From NCBI GenBank assembly GCA_001828545.1, contig MHYW01000142.1, positions 1 through 5,306 of the forward strand: 5,306 bases of DNA, written 5' to 3'. The notes under the pieces were generated by a model that was not told where the DNA came from, ran no database searches, and saw only the letters and a program-made list of their open reading frames with translations. This document shows positions 1 to 4,504 of the stretch, piece by piece. The position numbers and the translations under genes are program-made. Origin of the DNA: Planctomycetes bacterium RIFCSPHIGHO2_12_FULL_52_36 (GTDB lineage: Bacteria; Planctomycetota; Brocadiia; Brocadiales; Bathyanammoxibiaceae). Numbering within the stretch: position 1 is the first letter of the stretch; each line of letters starts with the position of its first letter.

Positions 1-9
1 TGGTTGTAA

Positions 10-420
10 TTATTCTCCCGCTATCTTTCTCCTGACCAGTTCTAATATTTTCTTGCAGGAGGCCAGCGCCCTTTCAACCTCCTCTGGGTCATCGTAGTAA
101 CGGGAAGGGATTTCGCCTGGTAGTCCGTTCGGGTAACGCGTTGGGATGTAATAATCGTCCAGCCTTTTAGCGTCTTTTAGGGGTTTGAAATCTGCGTCAA
201 TAGAGGTTGCCAGCTTTAGTAAGGAGGCAACGGAGTGGGAGAATATAGGTTCTTCTTCCTTTAGATAGATGAACGCCTTCAATGCCTTCTCGGCACTCTG
301 CGGGCAGAGGAATAGTGAGAGATAATAACGCCCCGACTTCTTCAGGAAAGAGGCGTCTTTAAACTCCTCCTCTGCCTGGGTAAGCCATCTTAGGGCCTCA
401 CCTTTAAGGTCTTCTTTCAT
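10..420 (-). CDS. HEPN domain protein (MNT/HEPN module partner)
   Basis: 136 residues, small and all-helical by appearance. The N-terminal helix (about 8-30, ALRWLTQAEEEFKDASFLKK), the segment CPQSAEKALKAF (39-50), SHSVASLLKL (61-70) and YYIPTRYPNG (90-99) match the HEPN domain of the COG2250 type. HEPN proteins next to minimal nucleotidyltransferases usually act as the toxin or ligand-binding partner of the pair. The gene begins inside the 3' end of the upstream nucleotidyltransferase gene (17-nt overlap), so translational coupling is likely; a purine-rich GGAAGGGTGAT precedes the ATG. The only histidine is H62 and no Arg lies 4-6 residues before it, so the RX4-6H ribonuclease motif of HepT-type toxins is absent. 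RNase activity is therefore not supported by the sequence. The family call is firm; the function is inferred from context. Confidence 0.85.
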   Translation of the reverse strand: MKEDLKGEALRWLTQAEEEFKDASFLKKSGRYYLSLFLCPQSAEKALKAFIYLKEEEPIFSHSVASLLKLATSIDADFKPLKDAKRLDDYYIPTRYPNGLPGEIPSRYYDDPEEVERALASCKKILELVRRKIAGE

Positions 421-760
421 ATATCACCCTTCCGGTCTTTAGTGCGTGTCTGAGGAATCTACTTACGTGAACGGTCATTTCCAGTTCCTCACTTGTGTAG
501 GCAAGTATATCACAGTCAACCTCCCGTTCTATTTCATCATATATCTTCTTCATCCATTCCCTGCCACTCCTGGTTGGGGGCATTACGCAGATAATATCCA
601 GGTCGCTCCAGCTTCTTACGTGCCCTTGAGCATATGAGCCAAATAGTATTATCTTCTGGGCGCCCATGTCCTGCAGTTGTTTCTTTATCCGCCGGAGGTC
701 TTTCTCCAGGGCCTTCTTTCTCTCTTCCTTGCGAGACCTGATATTTGATATACTTAGCAT
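404..760 (-). CDS. Minimal nucleotidyltransferase (MNT domain)
   Basis: 118 residues with the polymerase-beta-type nucleotidyltransferase signature: GSYAQG (41-46) followed by SDLDI (52-56), giving the two metal-binding carboxylates D53 and D55. A third carboxylate is probably D84 in VDCDILAYT. A charged helix (9-33) precedes the domain. MNT proteins of this size are typically partners of HEPN proteins; in the studied MntA/HepT pair the MNT adenylylates the HEPN toxin. The ATG at 760 is chosen because AGAGAGG lies 9 nt upstream (770-776). An in-frame TTG at 823 would add 21 residues but has no ribosome binding site and lies in the promoter region. The HEPN gene follows directly with an overlap. 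All catalytic carboxylates appear intact. Its substrate is unknown; modification of the HEPN partner is an inference. Confidence 0.85.
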   Translation of the reverse strand: MLSISNIRSRKEERKKALEKDLRRIKKQLQDMGAQKIILFGSYAQGHVRSWSDLDIICVMPPTRSGREWMKKIYDEIEREVDCDILAYTSEELEMTVHVSRFLRHALKTGRVIYERRP

Positions 761-769
761 CAATTTATT

Positions 770-776
770 CCTCTCT
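770..776 (-). promoter_or_regulatory. Ribosome binding site fixing the MNT start
   Basis: On the minus strand this reads AGAGAGG, 9 nt before the ATG at 760. It is the reason for preferring this start over the upstream in-frame TTG at 823, which has only AT-rich sequence before it. Confidence 0.55.
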
Positions 777-794
777 AAAGGGCGTCTCTCTATA

Positions 795-823
795 CTTTTA
801 CCCTTGACAAGCCTATTTATCAA
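795..823 (-). promoter_or_regulatory. Possible promoter of the MNT/HEPN pair
   Basis: On the minus strand TTGATA (818-823) is followed after 17 nt by TAAAAG (795-800), a moderate sigma-70-like match (5/6 and 4/6). It would start transcription near 788, about 30 nt before the MNT ATG. It overlaps the stronger plus-strand promoter, so the two polymerase sites should exclude each other. Tentative. Confidence 0.3.
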
Positions 824-824
824 G
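803..824. repeat. Inverted repeat in the divergent intergenic region (candidate operator)
   Basis: CTTGACAA (803-810) and TTATCAAG (817-824) are 8-bp arms with one mismatch, separated by 6 bp. The repeat sits between the divergent MNT and Mur ligase genes and covers the -35 hexamers of both predicted promoters. It could be an operator, or simply the symmetry of two opposed -35 boxes. Confidence 0.4.
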
Positions 825-831
825 ATAAAAT
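804..831 (+). promoter_or_regulatory. Sigma-70-like promoter of the Mur ligase gene
   Basis: A perfect -35 TTGACA (804-809), a 16-nt spacer and TAAAAT (826-831, 5/6 match to the -10 consensus). The expected transcript start is near 838, giving a leader of about 40 nt before the ATG at 878. It overlaps the weaker minus-strand promoter. Confidence 0.6.
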
Positions 832-877
832 AAAATCTATAGAGGAGAGGGGTTCGTGGTTCATCTTAGGAATCTGG

Positions 878-2269
878 ATGGAAACCTCAAGAAAGGTCCT
901 GAGCTACCATTTAGTTGGACTTGGTGGTAGTGGGATGAGTCCCCTGGCCCAGGTGCTTCTGGCCAGGGGGCATAGGGTAAGCGGTTCCGACAGGAACCTT
1001 GACAGAGGCACAAATCACCCCTTATTTCAAAAACTCTCCCGCCTTGGAATCGCCTGTTTCCCTCAAGATGGCTCCGGAGTAACTGAGGCTGCCAGTATGG
1101 TAGTTATCTCCTCTGCCATTGAGGAGGATAATCCGGATGTCCAGAAGGCAAGGGAGCTGGGCATACCTATCATCCAGAGGGCAAGCCTCCTTTCCATCCT
1201 TTTTAACGAGCGTAACGGTACTGCCATTGCAGGCACCAACGGCAAGACCACGGTTACGGGTATGGCGACCCTTATTATGGACAGGGCCGGTCTTGACCCC
1301 ACGGTGGTAGTGGGGGGATACATGAAGAACTATGCCTCTGAGTCCAGACCCGGCAACGTAAGGATTGGTCGCAGTGACGTTATGTGCATTGAGGCCGACG
1401 AGAGTGATGGTACCCTGGCCTATTATAGGCCCAAGATAGGCGTAATAACTTCCATATCCAAAGACCATAAGCCCCTGGAGGCCCTTATGGGGCTGTTTCT
1501 TATCTTCATCCAGAACTCTGCCCGACTGGTCATCAACGTTGACTGTCCTGTCCTGAGTAAGGTAAAACTCCCGCCCAAAGAGACCCTTACCTACGGCCTT
1601 CAGGAGAAGGCACAGATAAGGGCTACGGACATAGTTTACAAGACCTGGGGGTCCTGCTTCCGTGTGGGGGGGGTGAATTTTGAGCTTAAAGTCCCGGGCC
1701 GCCACAATATCCTGAACGCCCTGGCGGCTGTTGCGGCCTGTAGTATGGGGTCTGTTACCCTTGAAAAGGCCGCTGAGGCCCTGGGGGAGTTCCAGGGGAT
1801 TGGGCGGAGGCTGGATTTAGTGGGTGAGACGCACGGTATAAAAGTAATAGATGATTTTGCCCATAATCCGGATAAGATACAGGCCGCCCTGGAGACGGTT
1901 AAGCAGGGTTCCGGGAGGGTATTTGTCGTCTACCAGCCCCATGGCTTTGGTCCCACTAAGTTTATGAAAGAGGAGCTTATAGAGGTCTTTTCAAGGGCGA
2001 TTTCCAAGGAAGACGCCTTGTTCATGCCCGAAATCCTCTATCTGGGTGGGACGGCAAGGAAGGATATCTCCTCGCAGATGCTTGTGCAGGAGTTAGTGAC
2101 AAGGGGCGTCAATGCCCACTATCTCCCTGAGAGGAGTCATATACTCGGCCTCCTTATGGCAGAGGTGAGGCCAGGTGATACAGTACTGGTCATGGGGGCA
2201 AGGGATGACACCCTTACGGACTTTTGCCACGAGATCCTCACCAGCCTCCACAGGAACGGGCATAACTAG
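878..2269 (+). CDS. MurC/Mpl-like Mur ligase (UDP-N-acetylmuramate:peptide ligase family)
   Basis: 463 residues, full length for the family. Mur ligases use ATP to join an amino acid or peptide to UDP-MurNAc in the cytoplasm. MurC adds L-Ala; Mpl reattaches recycled tripeptide. Visible in order: MurC-type Rossmann motif GLGGSGMSPLA (14-24) with SGSD (35-38); P-loop GTNGKTT (119-125); EADESDG (172-178); SISKDHK (192-198); GRHNILNALAA (274-284); GIGRRLDLVG (307-316); DDFAHNPDKI (325-334); PHGFGPTKFM (354-363); GGTARKDIS (390-398). The N-terminal domain is clearly MurC/Mpl-like. The P-loop has N where MurC usually has H, and DDFAHNPDK replaces the usual DDYxHHPTE. I recall a divergent MurC-like subfamily with AHNPDK, PHGFGP and GARDDTL, so true MurC, Mpl or another specificity is open. 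AGGA (868-871) precedes the ATG by 6 nt. Confidence 0.9.
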   Translation: METSRKVLSYHLVGLGGSGMSPLAQVLLARGHRVSGSDRNLDRGTNHPLFQKLSRLGIACFPQDGSGVTEAASMVVISSAIEEDNPDVQKARELGIPIIQRASLLSILFNERNGTAIAGTNGKTTVTGMATLIMDRAGLDPTVVVGGYMKNYASESRPGNVRIGRSDVMCIEADESDGTLAYYRPKIGVITSISKDHKPLEALMGLFLIFIQNSARLVINVDCPVLSKVKLPPKETLTYGLQEKAQIRATDIVYKTWGSCFRVGGVNFELKVPGRHNILNALAAVAACSMGSVTLEKAAEALGEFQGIGRRLDLVGETHGIKVIDDFAHNPDKIQAALETVKQGSGRVFVVYQPHGFGPTKFMKEELIEVFSRAISKEDALFMPEILYLGGTARKDISSQMLVQELVTRGVNAHYLPERSHILGLLMAEVRPGDTVLVMGARDDTLTDFCHEILTSLHRNGHN

Positions 2270-2297
2270 GGGTTAGGGGATAGGGTTCAGGGGTTAG
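2266..2297 (+). repeat. G-rich telomere-like repeat array (G-quadruplex motif)
   Basis: Four G tracts at 2269-2272, 2276-2279, 2283-2285 and 2290-2293 are separated by TTA, ATA and TTCA, a textbook G4-forming pattern on the coding strand. The array abuts the Mur ligase: its TAG stop codon is part of the first CTAGGGG unit. It shares CTAGGGGTTAGGG and CAGGGGTTAG with the array after the channel gene. Confidence 0.75.
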
Positions 2298-2332
2298 CAA
2301 TCTTTTTCCTGTCTTCATGTCAAAGACAGAGT

Positions 2333-2977
2333 ATGCATAGAAAGTCAGAAAAACCAAGCCAGCTAGCACCACCGTACACTGAAGGTCTGGAACCGAATAA
2401 AGAGGCGGGGGATAAGCTCTTTAATGCCCTGATTTCTGCCATCCACCAGTCCGGCAGACTGGATAAGAAGACCCTGACGGATATGGAGGAGAGTTACGTA
2501 AGGCTCCCCGACGTTGGGGAACGTTATAGATGTCTTGTAAAAAGATACCGTGAACTCCGCCTGGCCCTCATAGAATCAGGCAACCCCATGGAGGCCCAAC
2601 TGGTAAAGGGGAGGGAATCCATAGCCAAGACCAGTTATTACTGGCATTTTGGCTACTTATCCCTTGCCTTTTGGAGTTGGCTCACTGGTCCCAACGGTTT
2701 GAAGCACTTTGGACTCCTATGGTTTTCCATGGTTTTCCTTGTCTTCCCCTTTCTGTATTGGATTGGTAGCTTTGCTACCCCAATTACTTTTACTACCCCG
2801 ATGACTATCGTGGACTACGTCTATTTCTCCTTTTGCACTGCCACGACCCTGATCTACGGGGACGTCGTACCCAGTAGCTTTGGAAAGGTGATTGCCGTGG
2901 TAGAAGGACTTTGCTCCTACTTCGGGTTGGGGCTACTCTTCTGGACGCTGATGGAGAGGTTTAATGAGGAGATATAA
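2333..2977 (+). CDS. Two-TM potassium-channel-like membrane protein with variant filter
   Basis: 214 residues. A hydrophilic N-terminal part (1-105) contains RYRELRLALIESGNPMEAQLVKGRE (71-95), resembling the cytoplasmic segment before the pore of Ion_trans_2 channels often found with pentapeptide repeats. Then come TM1 (about 126-148), a pore loop (161-180) and TM2 (about 184-207). The pore DYVYFSFCTATTLIYGDVVP aligns with the canonical YFSxxTxTTVGYGDxxP, so this is a K+-channel-type pore of the inner membrane. However, the filter reads T-L-I-Y-G-D: Ile174 replaces the first filter glycine, so K+ selectivity is doubtful. No pentapeptide repeats or RCK domain are present. The ATG at 2333 has no good ribosome binding site; no in-frame alternative lies upstream and the next Met is residue 51. 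G-rich repeats flank the gene on both sides. Pore fold well supported; transported ion uncertain. Confidence 0.8.
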   Translation: MHRKSEKPSQLAPPYTEGLEPNKEAGDKLFNALISAIHQSGRLDKKTLTDMEESYVRLPDVGERYRCLVKRYRELRLALIESGNPMEAQLVKGRESIAKTSYYWHFGYLSLAFWSWLTGPNGLKHFGLLWFSMVFLVFPFLYWIGSFATPITFTTPMTIVDYVYFSFCTATTLIYGDVVPSSFGKVIAVVEGLCSYFGLGLLFWTLMERFNEEI

Positions 2978-2979
2978 CC

Positions 2980-3025
2980 AGGGGTCAGGGGTTAGAGGTC
3001 AGGTATCAGGGGCTAGGGGTTAGGG
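2980..3025 (+). repeat. Second G-rich telomere-like repeat array
   Basis: G tracts at 2981-2984, 2988-2991, 3009-3012, 3016-3019 and 3023-3025, mostly separated by TCA, CTA or TTA, with one 17-nt gap. It begins 3 nt after the channel stop codon, in the same orientation as the array upstream of that gene, and shares a 13-mer (3013-3025 with 2266-2278) and a 10-mer (2986-2995 with 2288-2297). The remaining 3026-3069 shows nothing I recognise. Confidence 0.7.
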
Positions 3026-3069
3026 AAGTTTGTAGGGTACGTCCAGACGCCAAATGTCCCGTGGCAGTT

Positions 3070-3279
3070 TCAAGCGGGGATAGCCTCTTCTTTCACAAGG
3101 TGAAGCCTTATGAGTCGGGGCCTTTCTGTATCCTCAAAGTGGCATCGCACTGCATCTTTCGCCATCTCTTTGAGTTCTTCAAAGGTGTCTGCCTCGGTGA
3201 AGATGGAGTAACCCAAGGCCCTGGCTTCGTACCCCCCCTCTGGTGATTCCTTCACTAGAAAGATGATTTCTTCTTCCAT
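3070..3279 (-). CDS. HicB-like small protein (orphan)
   Basis: 69 residues. The body IIFLVKESPEGGYEARALGYSIFTEADTFEELKEMAKDAVRCHF matches the short HicB-type fold (partial RNase H-like), as in a common family of about 70 residues that databases sometimes mislabel as '2-oxoisovalerate dehydrogenase'. HicB proteins normally bind and neutralise a small RNase toxin, HicA, encoded next to them. No HicA-like ORF lies on either side here. The protein has no C-terminal DNA-binding domain. The ATG at 3279 is chosen because the homology begins at this Met; it has GGGA 8 nt upstream. A longer frame to 3366 would run into the lipase gene and add an unrelated segment. It lies 31 nt after the lipase stop on the same strand and is probably co-transcribed. 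Family likely; role unknown. Confidence 0.8.
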   Translation of the reverse strand: MEEEIIFLVKESPEGGYEARALGYSIFTEADTFEELKEMAKDAVRCHFEDTERPRLIRLHLVKEEAIPA

Positions 3280-3310
3280 AGTTAAATTCCCATTCAAAAA
3301 GGTTCGCGTG

Positions 3311-4108
3311 TTACAGCCCTTCTTTTTTAATATTCTCCGCCACGTGGTGGTAGAACCTCTTGGCATTAAAACTGCGGAGTATCTTCAGCCCCAGGTTCCA
3401 GCCGATTAAGTCAAGGTGGTCTGCCTTGAAGTTGCCCATGTACTTGACCCCATTGTCGGGAGTACGCCTGAGTCCGCCTGAGGCGGACACCCATCGGGCG
3501 GACTTCACCGATACCAGCCCATCATTTTCCCCCTCTTCCTTCATGATGACATTATGGGCCGGCCAGAAGAGCGGGTTGAGACGGAGTTTCGTCTTGGAAC
3601 CGCTGTAGGTGAAATATCTCACCTGGCGGGCGTTCTCTACTTCCTCATTAAACCGCCGACAGCTCTCGGTAGTCAGGTCATGTATTAGTTTAGTATCCAT
3701 CCTCAAGAGGCCCTTGAGTAGCCGCAGTACCAGTCCGCCCCGTCTGATCCCCCAATCTGCAATAGATGTCCCCCTGTGCGGGGTTACCACCGTGGAGAGA
3801 GAGGCTACCCTGTCCTCCATATCCAGCTTGGCTATCATATAGCGGGCATCCAGCCCCCCCATGCTGTGGGCAATGATGTTTACCTTACTGGCCCTGGTCT
3901 TTTTCAGGTGCCCTTCTATCTGATGCTTCAGTACCATGGCCCGACGCTCCACCCTGGCCACTACGGTCTTTGTATGCATCGTCTGGAAGCCCATGTCATT
4001 CAGGTAACGGGTTATCCCCAGGAAATAGGAGATTTTCTTGCGGTCAAAACCGAAGACACCAGGGGCAAGGATAATAGGGTAGTTAGTACCATTTCGCTTT
4101 ATATTCAT
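3311..4108 (-). CDS. Lipase-like alpha/beta hydrolase (triacylglycerol lipase family)
   Basis: 265 residues. YPIILAPGVFGFD (10-22) carries the oxyanion-hole strand. AHSMGG (80-85) is the nucleophile elbow with Ser82. VVTPHRGTSIADW (107-119) is characteristic of Burkholderia/Pseudomonas-type lipases. ENDGLVSVKSARW (194-206) supplies the acid Asp196, and ADHLDLIGW (229-237) the catalytic His231. The family hydrolyses acyl esters, usually as secreted enzymes; no signal peptide is visible here, so a cytoplasmic esterase or lipase is likely. A 17-bp palindromic repeat (3472-3488) is read in frame as residues 207-213 (VSASGGL), between the acid and the His. This segment looks inserted compared with the compact spacing I expect of relatives. 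The ATG at 4108 has only a weak ribosome binding site; a promoter lies upstream. A HicB-like gene follows. Substrate unknown. Confidence 0.87.
   Translation of the reverse strand: MNIKRNGTNYPIILAPGVFGFDRKKISYFLGITRYLNDMGFQTMHTKTVVARVERRAMVLKHQIEGHLKKTRASKVNIIAHSMGGLDARYMIAKLDMEDRVASLSTVVTPHRGTSIADWGIRRGGLVLRLLKGLLRMDTKLIHDLTTESCRRFNEEVENARQVRYFTYSGSKTKLRLNPLFWPAHNVIMKEEGENDGLVSVKSARWVSASGGLRRTPDNGVKYMGNFKADHLDLIGWNLGLKILRSFNAKRFYHHVAENIKKEGL
3461..3488. repeat. Palindromic repeat unit inside the lipase gene
   Basis: GTCCGCCTGAGGCGGAC (3472-3488) is a perfect palindrome with 8-bp arms around one G. The 17-mer AGTCCGCCTGAGGCGGA (3471-3487) recurs exactly at 4265-4281. The preceding AGTACGCCTG (3461-3470) is a 9/10 tandem copy of AGTCCGCCTG (3471-3480). 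The coding frame stays open through the repeat. Confidence 0.75.
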
Positions 4109-4160
4109 AACTTAGCAATTTTACGATGTTTTTGCCCCTATGTAAAGGATTTTTCTTTGG

Positions 4161-4188
4161 ATTATATTTGTCATCTGGGCTCTGACAT
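4161..4188 (-). promoter_or_regulatory. Promoter of the lipase-hicB operon
   Basis: On the minus strand a perfect TATAAT (4161-4166) is preceded, after a 16-nt spacer, by ATGTCA (4183-4188, 4/6 to TTGACA). The expected transcript start near 4154 would leave a leader of about 46 nt before the lipase ATG. Confidence 0.45.
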
Positions 4189-4220
4189 TAAAATCTAGAC
4201 TTCCGCAAAACCCCCGCACT

Positions 4221-4383
4221 TGTCATTCCTTCGGCTTCACTCAGGACGGCGTCTGAGGGAGCGAAGTCCGCCTGAGGCGGAAAGAATCTCTAGACCCTTC
4301 GCTTTCGCTCAGGGTGACACTTCGTGTCAGATTCTTCGCTTCCCCTTCGCTACGCTCAGGGCTTTGGCTCACTCAGAATGACA
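4221..4383. repeat. Composite palindromic intergenic element
   Basis: Bounded by the inverted pair TGTCATTC (4221-4228) and GAATGACA (4376-4383). Inside are AAGAATCT (4282-4289) paired with AGATTCTT (4329-4336), the hairpin TGACAC-TTC-GTGTCA (4315-4329), and two related CCCTTCGCT...CAGGG units (4295-4314 and 4343-4361). No ORF in it looks like a gene. It resembles the widespread GTCATTCTGAGCGAAG...AAGAATCT repeats of many uncultivated bacteria. No transposase is present, so it would be non-autonomous. Confidence 0.65.
4265..4281. repeat. Palindromic unit nested in the composite element
   Basis: AGTCCGCCTGAGGCGGA is identical to the copy inside the lipase gene (3471-3487). Here it splits a GAGCGAAG...AAGAATCT motif, which suggests insertion into an older repeat. 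Confidence 0.65.
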
Positions 4384-4414
4384 GATAGTGTCGTTACGAC
4401 TTTTTCAGAGTTCT

Positions 4415-4442
4415 CAAATCCAAATAACAAATCCCAAATCTC
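4415..4442. repeat. Short CAAAT-phased repeat
   Basis: CAAAT occurs four times at 6-7 nt spacing (4415, 4421, 4428, 4435), as CAAATC, CAAATAA, CAAATCC and CAAATCT. It lies between the composite element and the pepA promoter. No function is evident. The rest of 4384-4460 shows nothing I recognise. Confidence 0.35.
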
Positions 4443-4466
4443 TTCCCCCGTGCACCCAATATGCAA

Positions 4467-4495
4467 TGGAAAAGGACCCCAACCCCTGATATAAT
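4467..4495 (+). promoter_or_regulatory. Extended -10 promoter of pepA
   Basis: TGATATAAT (4487-4495) is an extended -10 element with a perfect TATAAT (4490-4495). A weak -35, TGGAAA (4467-4472), lies 17 nt upstream. The expected start near 4502 falls about 3 nt before the ATG at 4505, so the transcript would be nearly leaderless. Confidence 0.55.
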
Positions 4496-4504
4496 TGCCC
4501 CACT

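Noticed and set aside
446..637. Plus-strand ORF of 63 codons
   Set aside because: Antisense to the MNT active-site region; no ribosome binding site or motif.
761..823. N-terminal extension of the MNT gene from TTG at 823
   Set aside because: No ribosome binding site before the TTG, overlap with both promoters, and a well-placed AGAGAGG before the ATG at 760.
1022..1705. Minus-strand ORF of 227 codons
   Set aside because: Antisense to the Mur ligase, which shows all family motifs; the product shows no domain.
3776..4198. Plus-strand ORF of 140 codons over the lipase start
   Set aside because: Antisense to conserved lipase motifs, and the product has no recognisable domain.
4390..4406. GTCGTTACGAC followed by TTTTTC as a terminator
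   Set aside because: Only a 4-bp stem with a 3-nt loop, and no plus-strand gene ends upstream of it.
4221..4442. CRISPR array
   Set aside because: The repeats are short, unequal and palindromic, with no regular repeat-spacer pattern and no cas genes.
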